DNA of 64,000 bases from contig NZ_CP091804.1 of assembly GCF_022024275.1 (NCBI RefSeq), positions 124,001 to 188,000 on the forward strand. Reading direction: 5' to 3'. The stretch is from Sphingopyxis sp. BSN-002 (GTDB lineage: Bacteria > Pseudomonadota > Alphaproteobacteria > Sphingomonadales > Sphingomonadaceae). The number at the start of each line of letters is the position of its first letter. The first letter of the stretch is position 1. A program made the position numbers and the translations under genes. Of the stretch, positions 1 through 8,366 are shown one piece after another. The notes below the pieces were generated by a model. It was not told the DNA's origin. It saw only the letters and a program-made list of their open reading frames with translations, and made no database searches.

Positions 1-281
1 GGGCCGAGGTGAGGCGCGCCGATTTCGAGGGCTGGATCGCAGACGACCTCGGCCGCATCGAGAGCGCGATGGACAATGCGCTCGCAAGGGCGGGAATCCC
101 GACCGGTGAAGTCGACCGCGTCTTCCTGACCGGCGGCTCCTCGCTGATTCCCGCGATCCGCGCGATTTTCGATCGTCGCTTCGGCTCCGGGCGGATCGCC
201 ACGGGTGGCGAGCTGACCTCGATCGCGCACGGCCTTGCGCTGATCGGCGGCGAAGAAAATCCCGCCGAATGGGCAAGCTGA
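1..281 (+). CDS. Hsp70 family protein (YegD-like), C-terminal fragment
   Basis: Partial gene whose 5' part lies before the window; the frame is open from base 3 and stops with TGA at 279-281. The visible 92 or so residues contain FLTGGSSLIPAIRAIF, the C-terminal ATP-binding segment of the actin/Hsp70 fold (LTGG followed by a helix). It ends with GLALIGG, as in YegD-type Hsp70 homologues that lack a long substrate-binding domain. In the family these are ATP-dependent chaperone-like cytoplasmic proteins. The client is unknown. The downstream iron block has its own promoter-like element, so a functional link to it is not implied. Confidence 0.8.
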   Translation, partial: AEVRRADFEGWIADDLGRIESAMDNALARAGIPTGEVDRVFLTGGSSLIPAIRAIFDRRFGSGRIATGGELTSIAHGLALIGGEENPAEWAS

Positions 282-338
282 GTCGGTTGGGTAAGGGGAA
301 AGAAAAATCCCCCAAAACACTGCGAAATTTATTGTAAT

Positions 339-353
339 TGCGAATCGTTCTCG
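339..353. promoter_or_regulatory. Fur-box-like operator before the PepSY/DUF2271/DUF4198/apbE operon
   Basis: The 15-mer TGCGAATCGTTCTCG is an imperfect 7-1-7 palindrome of the TGAGAAT-n-ATTCTCA type. It shares the core TCGTTC with the two sites in front of the siderophore receptor at 6544-6587. It lies about 40 bases before the ATG at 392. Iron-dependent repression by Fur is an inference from the motif and the gene content. Confidence 0.6.
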
Positions 354-391
354 ATAATGGCGGGCATCTTTTCAGGGCAGACCCGTTCCAG

Positions 392-1033
392 ATGCATGCA
401 CCCCAGACTCAGCGACCGGCACCGAGGAAGAGCCGCAAGGCCTTCTGGCTGAAGCAGCTGCATATGTGGCACTGGATGAGCTCGGCAATCAGCCTGATCG
501 GGCTGGTGCTGTTCGCTATTACCGGCTTCACCCTCAACCATGCGGCCGACATCGAGGGCTCGCCGGTCATTACCCAGAAGGCGGCGCAGATGCCGCCCGC
601 GATCCTGGGAAAGCTCGGAGCCGATCCGGCGGGCGGGAAGGGCAGGCTGCCGCAGCCCGTCGCGACCTGGGTCGAGGACCATTTTCCCGTCAAGACGAAC
701 GGCGAGGCCGAATGGTCGGCTGACGAGGTCTATCTGCCCGCGCCGCGCCCGGGCGGCGATGCGTGGGTCGCGATCGACCGCGCGACCGGCGACGTGACGA
801 GCGAGATCACCGATCGCGGCTGGATTTCCTATCTCAACGACCTTCACAAGGGCCGCAATTCGGGCGGCGAGTGGAGCCTGTTCATCGACATCTTCGCCTT
901 CGCCTGCCTGGTCTTCGCGATCACCGGGCTGTTCCTGCTGTGGCTGCATTCGGCGAAGCGCAAGAGCACCTGGCCGCTCGTCGGCGCCGGGCTCGTGCTT
1001 CCCGCGGCCGTCGCGATCATCTTCATCCACTAG
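392..1033 (+). CDS. PepSY-associated transmembrane protein
   Basis: 213-residue inner-membrane protein. I start it at ATG 392 rather than the upstream TTG at 338, because 338 sits inside the Fur-box-like element. An N-terminal hydrophobic segment follows LKQLHMWHWMSS. The middle is periplasmic-looking, with VAIDRATGDVTSEITDRGW and a LNDLHKG motif, and two hydrophobic helices close the protein. This is the PepSY_TM/PiuB-like plan (HxWxG-type helix, then DLHxGR). Such proteins are thought to pass electrons across the membrane to reduce ferric siderophores or periplasmic flavoproteins. It is the first gene of a four-gene operon ending in apbE. The LHMWHW and LHKG histidines could bind haem, which is an inference. 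Confidence 0.8.
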   Translation: MHAPQTQRPAPRKSRKAFWLKQLHMWHWMSSAISLIGLVLFAITGFTLNHAADIEGSPVITQKAAQMPPAILGKLGADPAGGKGRLPQPVATWVEDHFPVKTNGEAEWSADEVYLPAPRPGGDAWVAIDRATGDVTSEITDRGWISYLNDLHKGRNSGGEWSLFIDIFAFACLVFAITGLFLLWLHSAKRKSTWPLVGAGLVLPAAVAIIFIH

Positions 1034-1043
1034 GGAGACTTTC

Positions 1044-1571
1044 ATGCCGTCCACTTCGCGAACGATCCTGATCGGCGGAACGCTGAGCGCCGCGCTGACC
1101 GCGCCGGTCATGGCGGCCGCGGCGCCGGCGACGATGGACGTGACGATCACGATCCCGCAGCTGAAGGTTGCCGAATATCACCGGCCCTATGTGGCGATCT
1201 GGGTCGAAAAGGCCGGTGCGCCCGCAAAGACGGTCGCGGTTTGGTACGACTATGACATGAAGAACAACGAGGGCACCAAGTGGCTCCGCGATGTCCGCCA
1301 ATGGTGGCGCGCCGCGGGCCGCACGATGACTTTCCCCGCGAATGGCATCACCGGCGCGACGCGCGCGCCGGGCGCCCAGAAAATCTCGTTCAGCCGCGCG
1401 CAGCTCGGCGCGACCGCCGCGGGCGAATATACGCTCGTGATCGAAGCCGCGCGCGAAGTCGGCGGCCGCGAACTGCTGCGCATTCCGTTCACCTGGCCGG
1501 CGAAGGCCGGAGCGGGCGGCCGCGCTGCGGGTAAGACCGAACTCGGCGCCGTTACCGTCGCCTTCCGTTGA
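1044..1571 (+). CDS. DUF2271 periplasmic protein, candidate flavinylated carrier
   Basis: 175 residues with a signal peptide (about 1-27, cleavage near PVMAAAAPA). The body matches DUF2271: YVAIWVEKAGAPAKTVAVWY, then KWLRDVRQWW. Residues 100-107 read NGITGATR. The bacterial flavin transferase ApbE attaches FMN to the final Thr of motifs of the form D/N-G-x-T/S-G-A-T, so Thr106 is a candidate acceptor, and apbE is two genes downstream. Start ATG 1044 is 10 bases after the previous stop. Function is not established; the reading as a periplasmic FMN carrier rests on the motif and gene neighbourhood. Confidence 0.8.
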   Translation: MPSTSRTILIGGTLSAALTAPVMAAAAPATMDVTITIPQLKVAEYHRPYVAIWVEKAGAPAKTVAVWYDYDMKNNEGTKWLRDVRQWWRAAGRTMTFPANGITGATRAPGAQKISFSRAQLGATAAGEYTLVIEAAREVGGRELLRIPFTWPAKAGAGGRAAGKTELGAVTVAFR

Positions 1572-1591
1572 TCATTCGAAAGGGCAGGGAC

Positions 1592-2422
1592 ATGAAGAAG
1601 CAGATTCTCGGATTGGCCGCGACGGTTGCGCTCGCGGCGATGGCGGTCGTTCCGGCGAGCGCGCACCGCCAGTGGATGATGCCGTCCGCGACCGTTCTGT
1701 CGGGCGACGACGTCTGGGTGACCGTCGATGCCGCGGTGTCGAACGATCTCTTCTATTTCGAGCATCAGCCGCTGCGCCTCGACACGATGAAGGCCTGGGC
1801 GCCCGACGGGACCGAAGTCCAGCTCGAGAACAAGTCGACGGGCCGCTATCGCAGCACTTTCGACGTCCATCTGACGCAGAAGGGCACCTGGCGCATCGCG
1901 TCGGTCGCCGACATGCTGATGGGCAGCTATGATCTGAACGGCAAGACCGAGCGCCTTCCGCGCGGCACGACGGCGGCGAACCTGGCCGAACGCATTCCCG
2001 CCGGCGCAACCAATGTGAAGACCGCCGAGGCGAACAACCGCAACGAGATTTTCGTGACGGTGGGCGAGCCGACGACGACGCTGTTCAAGCCGACGGGCAA
2101 GGGGATCGAACTGGTCCCGGTGACGCATCCGAACGACCTGATCGCGGGTGAAGCGGCGACCTTCCAGTTCCTGCTCGACGGCAAGCCTGCCGCCGATCTG
2201 CCCGTCACGGTGATCCCGGGCGGGATCCGTTATCGCGACCAGCTGGGCGAGATGCATCTCAAGACCGGCGCCGACGGCAAGGTCGAGGTGACCTGGCCCG
2301 AAGCCGGAATGTACTGGCTCAACGTGACGACGCCGCAAGCGGGTGAAGCGGCCGAGGGCGTTCCGCCGCCGATCGCGCGCCGCGCAAGCTATGTCACGAC
2401 GCTCGAGGTCCTCGCGCCCTGA
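1592..2422 (+). CDS. DUF4198 domain periplasmic protein
   Basis: 276 residues starting at ATG 1592, with AGGGCAGGG as ribosome-binding site; an in-frame TTG at 1568 overlaps the previous gene and is less likely. The signal peptide ends VVPASA, so the mature protein would begin HRQWM. An N-terminal histidine after export is typical of DUF4198/NikK-like periplasmic metal-binding proteins. The rest is beta-rich (AAVSNDLFYFEHQPL near 50; ATFQFLLDGKPAADLPVTV around 180-200; AGMYWLNV near the end), suggesting two Ig-like domains. Its neighbours point to iron handling, but the bound metal or ligand cannot be told from sequence. Confidence 0.8.
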   Translation: MKKQILGLAATVALAAMAVVPASAHRQWMMPSATVLSGDDVWVTVDAAVSNDLFYFEHQPLRLDTMKAWAPDGTEVQLENKSTGRYRSTFDVHLTQKGTWRIASVADMLMGSYDLNGKTERLPRGTTAANLAERIPAGATNVKTAEANNRNEIFVTVGEPTTTLFKPTGKGIELVPVTHPNDLIAGEAATFQFLLDGKPAADLPVTVIPGGIRYRDQLGEMHLKTGADGKVEVTWPEAGMYWLNVTTPQAGEAAEGVPPPIARRASYVTTLEVLAP

Positions 2423-2433
2423 GCGACCGCATA

Positions 2434-3378
2434 TTGATTCCGCGTGCATTGACGCCCGCCGCCTTTGCGGCGCGCGTTGCGGATGCGGACGTCCGGAGCT
2501 TTGCCGGCGAGACGATGGGGACGAGCTGGTCGCTGCAAGCCGTATCCGCACCGTCGGACGCGGGCGTTGGCGTTCAGGCGGCGCTCGACCTGGTCGTCGC
2601 GCAGATGAGCCAGTGGGAGCCGGAATCGGATATCTCTCGATTCAATCGCGCCCCGGCGGGTGAATGGCGCGTGGTGCCGTCCGAATTCGGACGCGTCGTT
2701 GCCGCTGCGCTGGAGATCGCCGAGGCGAGCGGCGGGGCGTTCGATCCCTCGCTCGGTGAACTGACCGAACGCTGGGGGTTCGGCAGCGCGGGACCGGTCG
2801 ACGCGCCACCCGATGAAAGCAGCTTTGCGAGGTGCGCGGTCGAGATAGACAGCGAAGGGCTCCGCATCCGTCGCGGCGAAGGCGCGCAGCTTGATCTGTC
2901 GGGCATCGCCAAGGGCTATGGCGTCGATCTCGCCGCCGAATGGTTGCTCGGGCAAGGCGTGCGGCACTTCCTGATCGAGGTAGGCGGCGAACTGCGCGGC
3001 GAGGGACTGCGCCCCGACGGCCAGCCTTGGTGGGTCGATGTCGAGATGCCGCCAACGTCGTCGATCCCGCCCTGGCGGATCGCGCTTCACGATTTGTCGG
3101 TCGCGACGTCGGGCAACTATCGCCGGGGCTTTGCCACAGGCGGACGATATTACTCGCACAGCTTCGATCCACAGACCGGCCGACCGATCGTCAATGGCGT
3201 CTCGTCGGTGACCGTGCTGGACCGCAGTTGCATGATGGCCGACGGCTGGGCAACCGCGCTGACCGTGCTGGGGCCGAAAGACGCAATGGCGCTCGCCGAT
3301 GCGCAGGGGCTCGCTGCTTCGATGGTGGCTGGCGACCGCGAATATTGCTCGCGCGAATGGCGCGCAATGCTGGGTTAG
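2434..3378 (+). CDS. apbE: FAD:protein FMN transferase
   Basis: 314 residues from a TTG start at 2434, 11 bases after the DUF4198 stop; no ATG or GTG fits better. ApbE signatures in order: [12 protein letters not shown] (about 31-42), [31 protein letters not shown] and [12 protein letters not shown] followed by [13 protein letters not shown]. These form the FAD site and the Mg-binding Asp/Thr set. The enzyme cleaves FAD and transfers FMN covalently to Thr in exported proteins. No clear signal peptide or lipobox is seen at this start, although ApbE proteins are usually exported. The likely client is the DUF2271 protein encoded at 1044. The 3' end overlaps the convergent PiuC gene by 4 bases. 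Confidence 0.93.
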   Translation: MIPRALTPAAFAARVADADVRSFAGETMGTSWSLQAVSAPSDAGVGVQAALDLVVAQMSQWEPESDISRFNRAPAGEWRVVPSEFGRVVAAALEIAEASGGAFDPSLGELTERWGFGSAGPVDAPPDESSFARCAVEIDSEGLRIRRGEGAQLDLSGIAKGYGVDLAAEWLLGQGVRHFLIEVGGELRGEGLRPDGQPWWVDVEMPPTSSIPPWRIALHDLSVATSGNYRRGFATGGRYYSHSFDPQTGRPIVNGVSSVTVLDRSCMMADGWATALTVLGPKDAMALADAQGLAASMVAGDREYCSREWRAMLG

Positions 3379-4058
3379 GCGTCGGCCCAGCTTCGCAGGA
3401 GATTGTGATAGACGCCGGTCAGGCGGACGACGGTCGCATCGCCCTGACCCAGCGCCTGCGCTGCGCCCTGCACACCCATATCGAGGTCGAAGAGCAGATT
3501 GCGCTGTCCCTGATCGCGCACCATCGACTGGATCCACATAAAGCTCGCGACGCGTGCACCCGACGTGACGGGCTCGACGCGATGGACCGTGGTCGAGGGG
3601 TAGAGGACCATATGACCTGCGGGCAGCTTGAGCCCCGGGGCCTCGGCGAAGCCCTCGACGACAAGGCCGCCGCCTTCATAGCTGTCGGGGTCGGCGAGAA
3701 AGAGCGTCGCCGAGAGGTCCGCACGCATACGGAAATCACTGCCGCGGCGCATGCGGATCGCATTGTCGATATGGTCGCCAAAGGCCTCGCCGCCAGCGTA
3801 GCGATTGAAATAGGGCGGGTAGATTTTGAGCGGCAGCGCCGCCGCGATGAAGAGCGGCGTCCGGCCGAGTGCATCGAGAACGAAACGCCCAGCCTCGGCT
3901 GCGGCTTCGCCGAATTCGGGGAGTTGCTGGTTGCGTTTCGCAAGCGCGGCCTGGGGCCCCGACGTCTCGTTGCCGTCGATCCAGTCGGCGGCGTCGAGAA
4001 TGCTGCGGAGTTTGGCGACGCCTGCCGCGTCGAGCACGTCGGGAATGATGCGGATCAT
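3375..4058 (-). CDS. piuC: PKHD-type Fe(II)/2-oxoglutarate dioxygenase
   Basis: 227 residues from ATG at 4058, the usual length for the PiuC/YbiX family. Iron ligands are visible: H96 and D98 in GDHIDNA, and H159 in [10 protein letters not shown]169 in SGARVAS is placed to bind 2-oxoglutarate. The N-terminus ([20 protein letters not shown]) also fits. Family members are iron-starvation-induced cytoplasmic hydroxylases encoded next to catecholate siderophore receptors. The receptor gene starts the same transcript upstream (4118-6505, 59-base gap). The substrate is unknown. Confidence 0.9.
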   Translation of the reverse strand: MIRIIPDVLDAAGVAKLRSILDAADWIDGNETSGPQAALAKRNQQLPEFGEAAAEAGRFVLDALGRTPLFIAAALPLKIYPPYFNRYAGGEAFGDHIDNAIRMRRGSDFRMRADLSATLFLADPDSYEGGGLVVEGFAEAPGLKLPAGHMVLYPSTTVHRVEPVTSGARVASFMWIQSMVRDQGQRNLLFDLDMGVQGAAQALGQGDATVVRLTGVYHNLLRSWADA

Positions 4059-4117
4059 GACGCCGCTTCTAGGCCGAAAAGGGCGGGAACGGCAATCGCC
4101 GCGCCCGCCCGTCCGGA

Positions 4118-6505
4118 TCAGAAGTTGTAGAAGAGGCTGAACACCGCCGAACGTGCGTCGCCGGGGGTTGCCCAGCCGCCCGAAACGGCGCCCGTCGTCG
4201 CATTCACATTGTTGCGGACGCCGGTGTAATAATCCTCGTTCGTGAGGTTCGTGACGTTGAGCTGCGCCACGAGGCCGTTCTTGAAATCGTACGACACGAA
4301 CGCCCGGTGGATCAGATAGTCGTCCACCATGAACTGCGTACGCTGCAGCAGATTGCGCTGGTTGGTCGCGAACTTGCCCTGATAGGTGATGCCGTAGCCC
4401 ACCTGCAGACCGAACGGGAAGACGTAGGTGGTGAACAGGCTGCCCGAATGCTTCGGGGTCTGGACCAGTCGGTCGCCGCGCTGCGGATCGGGAATTGCAG
4501 CACTGTTCGCGCAGCCCGTCGCTCCGGGCGTGGCGAGGCAGAAGTCCGAGACGCTCTGGCGCACTTCGCTGTCGAGATAGGTGTAGTTCGCGAAAATGGC
4601 CCATTCGGGGGTGACGTTGCCGGTGACGCCCAGCGCGATGCCGTCGACGCGCGACTCGCCATCGAGCACCTGAAGCGAGTTGGGCTGGGCCGGATCGTTC
4701 GAGGGCGTGCGGAAGTTGCTGCGTTCGTTGCGGAACAGCGCCGCAGTCAGAAGGAGCTTCTTGTTGGCGAGTTCCGCCTTGGCCCCGATTTCGTACGTGC
4801 GGGCCTTTTCCGGCGCGACGGCGCACGGGTCGGCTGCGCCGGTTGCGGGGATCACGCCGCAGCCGAGGCGGACCGTCGCCGACGACGGGGTCTTGGCATT
4901 GCCGTAGGCGCCATAGAGGCTGACGTTCTCGATCGGGTGGAAGACCGCGCCGACACGATAGGAGAACAGATTCTCGTCGCTGACCTGCGCGGCCTGCTGT
5001 GCGGGCGTCAGCGGCGTGGTGCCCGGCGGGACCACGAGCAGGGGAATGTTGCGGAAGCGGGCGTGGTTGTTTTCATAGCGCAGTCCGGCGTTCAATTCGA
5101 ACATGCTGCCCAGTTCGAGCGTGTCGAACGCATAGATTGCCTTGTTGCTGCTATAGCCCTTCGAGCGCGCGGTCACGGTGAAGTTGATCGGGCCCGTATA
5201 GACGGTGTCGGGATTGAACAGATCGATCTGCGGCAGCGTGACGGCCGAGCCGTTGGGATTGCGGGCCAGCGATGCCGTGGTGATCTCGTAATCCTCGCGG
5301 CTGATCGACGCCCCGATCACGAGGGTGTTGCGCGTCCCGCCGGCTTCGCCGGCGGTGATCGTCAGGTCGGTCTGGTTGTGGAGCAGGTCGTTGACCTGGT
5401 CGCGGACCAGCCCGCGCGGTCCCGACGGCAGGTAGCGACCGGGGGCAAGTCCTGTCGGGCAGGCGATGCCCACGGTCGAGTTCGGGCCGGAGCCGACCGG
5501 CTGCAGGTTATTCGCCAGGCAGAAAGTGCCCTGCGGCGCGCTCGTCTGGCTGTACTGGCCGACGCGCTGCCAGCGGGTCAGGTTGCGAACCGACACATTA
5601 TCGCTGAATGCGTGGCGGAAGGTGGCGGTCAGACGGTCGACCTTCGTTTTCTGCTTGTCCAGATTGACGATGCCGAAATAGTCGCTGTCGTTGACGCCCG
5701 GCAGCGGCCCGTCGTTCACGCCGCTGAGGAAATAGGGAACGCCATAGATCGGCGTGTTGTCGTCGTCCTGATGGATATAGGCGAGCGTCAGGCTGGTATC
5801 GCTGTCGACGCCGATCGTGATCGACGGCGCGACGCCCCAGCGCTGATAGGATTCGACGTCGCGTCCGGGGACGTCGTTTTCATGATACATTGCGTTGATG
5901 CGGACCGCGATCAGGTCGTTGAGGCGCCAGTTGCTGTCGACCGAGCCGCGATAGTAGTTGTCGGTGCCGACCGCCGCCTGCACCGTCGTCGCGTCGCGAG
6001 CGAAGGGGATCTTGCTGACGAGATTGATCGTCCCGCCGACGCTGCCCGAACCGTTGAAGACCGAGTTGGCGCCGTTGTAGACTTCGATCTGCTGCAGGTT
6101 GAAGGGGTCGGTGCGGCTGTACTGCGCGCTGTCGCGCACGCCGTCGACGGTCAGGTCGTTGTTCGCCGAATAGCCGCGCAGGTTGATCGAGTCGCCATAA
6201 CCGCCGCCGCCTTCGCCGGCGCCGAAGGTGATGCCGGGGATCGTCGAAAGCGCGTCGCGCAGCGTCAGCAGATTCTGCTGGCGAAGCTGTTCCTGCGACA
6301 CGACCGTGACGGTCTGGGGCGTGTCGACGATCGGCGCGGTCGATTTGGGCGATTCCACCTCGGTCGCCAATGTGCCGGAAACGACGATGTCGCTGCGGCT
6401 GCCGGGCGCGTCCTGCGCGGCATCGGCGTCGGCGGCGAGCGCCGGTGCGCTGATCAGGGTGCCAACGCAGGAGAGTGCGAGGAACGAGGCGGATGAAGTT
6501 TTCAC
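4118..6505 (-). CDS. TonB-dependent siderophore receptor (Fiu/PiuA type)
   Basis: 795 residues from GTG at 6505, preceded by AAAAGGGGG. The signal peptide ends near SAPALA. The plug domain contains [36 protein letters not shown] and [17 protein letters not shown] beta-barrel follows, ending in ...FSLFYNF with the terminal Phe typical of outer-membrane proteins. The best family is catecholate or ferric siderophore receptors. It imports ferric chelates across the outer membrane with TonB energy. Two Fur-box-like repeats lie 39-82 bases upstream, tonB is immediately beyond them, and piuC follows. Confidence 0.92.
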   Translation of the reverse strand: MKTSSASFLALSCVGTLISAPALAADADAAQDAPGSRSDIVVSGTLATEVESPKSTAPIVDTPQTVTVVSQEQLRQQNLLTLRDALSTIPGITFGAGEGGGGYGDSINLRGYSANNDLTVDGVRDSAQYSRTDPFNLQQIEVYNGANSVFNGSGSVGGTINLVSKIPFARDATTVQAAVGTDNYYRGSVDSNWRLNDLIAVRINAMYHENDVPGRDVESYQRWGVAPSITIGVDSDTSLTLAYIHQDDDNTPIYGVPYFLSGVNDGPLPGVNDSDYFGIVNLDKQKTKVDRLTATFRHAFSDNVSVRNLTRWQRVGQYSQTSAPQGTFCLANNLQPVGSGPNSTVGIACPTGLAPGRYLPSGPRGLVRDQVNDLLHNQTDLTITAGEAGGTRNTLVIGASISREDYEITTASLARNPNGSAVTLPQIDLFNPDTVYTGPINFTVTARSKGYSSNKAIYAFDTLELGSMFELNAGLRYENNHARFRNIPLLVVPPGTTPLTPAQQAAQVSDENLFSYRVGAVFHPIENVSLYGAYGNAKTPSSATVRLGCGVIPATGAADPCAVAPEKARTYEIGAKAELANKKLLLTAALFRNERSNFRTPSNDPAQPNSLQVLDGESRVDGIALGVTGNVTPEWAIFANYTYLDSEVRQSVSDFCLATPGATGCANSAAIPDPQRGDRLVQTPKHSGSLFTTYVFPFGLQVGYGITYQGKFATNQRNLLQRTQFMVDDYLIHRAFVSYDFKNGLVAQLNVTNLTNEDYYTGVRNNVNATTGAVSGGWATPGDARSAVFSLFYNF

Positions 6506-6543
6506 GGATAACCCCCTTTTGGTTTGGTTGCCCGCGCCGCTAT

Positions 6544-6558
6544 TGAGAGTCGTTCTCA
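6544..6558. promoter_or_regulatory. Fur-box-like operator 1 of the siderophore receptor
   Basis: TGAGAGTCGTTCTCA is a near-perfect 7-1-7 palindrome, with only the two central pairs mismatched. It is the strongest Fur-box-like site in the window and lies 39 bases before the receptor start. Confidence 0.75.
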
Positions 6559-6572
6559 CTGTCAACAGATAT

Positions 6573-6587
6573 TGAGAGTCGTTCGCG
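6573..6587. promoter_or_regulatory. Fur-box-like operator 2 of the siderophore receptor
   Basis: TGAGAGTCGTTCGCG repeats the first 12 bases of operator 1 exactly, 29 bases further upstream (nearly three helical turns). Tandem boxes suggest cooperative Fur binding over the receptor promoter. The weaker right half makes this the lower-affinity site on sequence alone. Confidence 0.65.
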
Positions 6588-6635
6588 ATAATGTCGCAGA
6601 GTGTGGCAATTTTTGCAGAATGCGGCGGGCTGCGA

Positions 6636-7364
6636 TCAGCGGCGGCTTTCGAGCCACCAGCTTTGGCGCCAGCCATATTGGCTCGCGACCGGCTGACCCG
6701 CGCCGTTGGTCGCGGGCCTGAAACGGAAGCGTTCCTCGATCAGGCGGCAGGTGGTCGCATCGAGCGACGCGTCGCCGCTCGACCGGGTGACGCGGCATCC
6801 GGTAACGCGACCGCTCGCCTCGATCGTGAAGCGGACCTCGACCTCGCCGCCGATCTTTGCGCGGCTCGCATCCTTGGGATAGTCGCGATCGCGGATCGCG
6901 CCGCTGCGCCAGACCGCCCTTGTGCCGCCGCCCATGCCGTTTCCGGATCCGCCTGCGCCCGTTCCGTTGCCGCGCCCGCCCGCGCCGGAGCCTGGCCCCG
7001 GGAACGGTGTCGCGCCGGCAGACGGATCGGTGCCTGCTCCCGGCTGCGGCGCTGCCGTTACCGGCGGTGGCTTCGGCGGAACAATGACCGGCTTCGGCGC
7101 CGCAACTTGCGTGGCCCTGGCATATCGGTTCGCAGCCGAGGCCTTGCCGCTTTCTTTCTCGCTCGGTGCGTTGGTCGCCGCACGCGTTTCGGACGGCGGG
7201 GGCGGCGCGGGCAGGGCGATGGCGCTGATCGCCTCGCTCGCGGTGCGGATGACGTGCAGATCGAGACCGGCTGCGAGCCCGAGCCCGATCGCAAGGGCCG
7301 CGAGCAAGGCACCGCCGGCCGCCATGATGCGCTGTTGCCCCGGAAGCTGCCCTGTATAGGTCAT
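6636..7364 (-). CDS. tonB: Energy transducer TonB
   Basis: 242 residues from ATG at 7364. A single N-terminal membrane helix (about 15-33, AAGGALLAALAIGLGLAAGL) is followed by a proline-rich periplasmic linker (PAPPPPSE, PPKPPPV) and a glycine-rich stretch. The C-terminal TonB domain contains IGGEVEVRFTIEASGRV, then SLDATTCRLIEERFRFRPA. It couples inner-membrane proton motive force to outer-membrane receptors and lies directly upstream of the siderophore receptor on the same strand. ExbB and ExbD are not in the window. Confidence 0.92.
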   Translation of the reverse strand: MTYTGQLPGQQRIMAAGGALLAALAIGLGLAAGLDLHVIRTASEAISAIALPAPPPPSETRAATNAPSEKESGKASAANRYARATQVAAPKPVIVPPKPPPVTAAPQPGAGTDPSAGATPFPGPGSGAGGRGNGTGAGGSGNGMGGGTRAVWRSGAIRDRDYPKDASRAKIGGEVEVRFTIEASGRVTGCRVTRSSGDASLDATTCRLIEERFRFRPATNGAGQPVASQYGWRQSWWLESRR

Positions 7365-7408
7365 CGCTGCGTCCCGAACGCACCCCTTCGGCGCGCCTCG
7401 GGATGTAT

Positions 7409-8275
7409 CTAGAGGAAGTCTTCTAGCGTGGACATGAACCGGTCGAACTGGTCGTGGTGCAGCCAGTGGCCGGCGTTTTCGAATTCGATGACCTTCGCGG
7501 TGCTGAAATGGTCGAGCCGGCCGTCTCCCTCGGGGTTCGAAGCCCAGCTGTCGGCACCATAAAGAAGCAGGGTGGGGCAAGTGATCGCGCTCCACAGCGC
7601 TTCGATATCGGCCTGCGGGAGGTCCACGGTCGGCCAGACATTGAGGTAATTGTCGAACTTCCAGCTCCAGCTGCCATCCTCGTTGCGATTGATTCCATGG
7701 ATGGTCAGGTGGCGTGCCTGTTCGGGGGTGAGATAGGAATTTTCCGCCGCCATGCGGGCGAGCGCATCCTCGAGAGTCGCGTAGCGCCGCGGTTGCCGTC
7801 CCGCCGCCTGGCGCTTGTCGTCGATCCATTTGCGGAAGCGCTCGGCGAAAGGCGTCTCGGCGCGTTTGGCAAGGACCTTGGGTGAAGGGCCGAGTCCCTC
7901 GATGGCGACGAGCTTCTTCACATTCGCGGGATAGAGGCCGGTATAGCGCAGCGAGATATTCCCGCCCATCGAATGTGCGACGATCGTTACCGGCGCGAGA
8001 TCGAGCTGGTGGATCAGCTGGGCGAGGTCATAGACGAAGGCGCCCATCTCGTAATTGCCGTCGGGCGCCCATGCGCTGTCGCCATGGCCGCGCAGGTCTG
8101 GGGCGATGACGTGATAACGATCGGCCAGCTTTTCGGCGACCCAGTCCCAGCTTCGACAATGGTCGCGCCCGCCGTGGACTAGCAAAAGCGGCGGTGCGCC
8201 TTCGTTACCCCAATCGGCATAGTGGAGTTTCAGCCGTTGCGAGATGAAGCTGTGCGAGGTGGGGCCGCTTGCCAT
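7409..8275 (-). CDS. Alpha/beta hydrolase
   Basis: 288 residues from ATG at 8275. The alpha/beta-hydrolase core is clear: LLLVHGGRDHCRSWDWV (oxyanion-hole HGG), APDLRGHGDS, the nucleophile elbow VAHSMGGN, a late Asp region LLLYGADSWAS and the catalytic His in ENAGHWLHHDQ. The length fits single-domain esterases, epoxide hydrolases or haloperoxidase-like enzymes. Substrate cannot be assigned. It is divergent from the SDR gene at 8367, with about 90 bases between the starts. Confidence 0.85.
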   Translation of the reverse strand: MASGPTSHSFISQRLKLHYADWGNEGAPPLLLVHGGRDHCRSWDWVAEKLADRYHVIAPDLRGHGDSAWAPDGNYEMGAFVYDLAQLIHQLDLAPVTIVAHSMGGNISLRYTGLYPANVKKLVAIEGLGPSPKVLAKRAETPFAERFRKWIDDKRQAAGRQPRRYATLEDALARMAAENSYLTPEQARHLTIHGINRNEDGSWSWKFDNYLNVWPTVDLPQADIEALWSAITCPTLLLYGADSWASNPEGDGRLDHFSTAKVIEFENAGHWLHHDQFDRFMSTLEDFL

Positions 8276-8366
8276 TGTCGTTTCCTTGCTGTCTGATCGG
8301 GTTTCAAAAGGCGACTGAATGGCATCCGTCAAGAGCGGTCGCGGATCATCGGGAAAGGAAAAGCGC

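Noticed and set aside
338..391. TTG start at 338 for the PepSY membrane protein
   Set aside because: It lies within the Fur-box-like operator, and ATG 392 gives a normal N-terminus.
3375..4826. Longer N-terminus (483 residues) for the PiuC gene
   Set aside because: The extra 256 residues are an out-of-frame reading of the receptor's C-terminus; ATG 4058 gives the family length of about 227.
4307..6496. 729-residue + strand open frame opposite the siderophore receptor
   Set aside because: The - strand frame is a clear TonB-dependent receptor; the + frame has no recognisable features and shadow-type composition.
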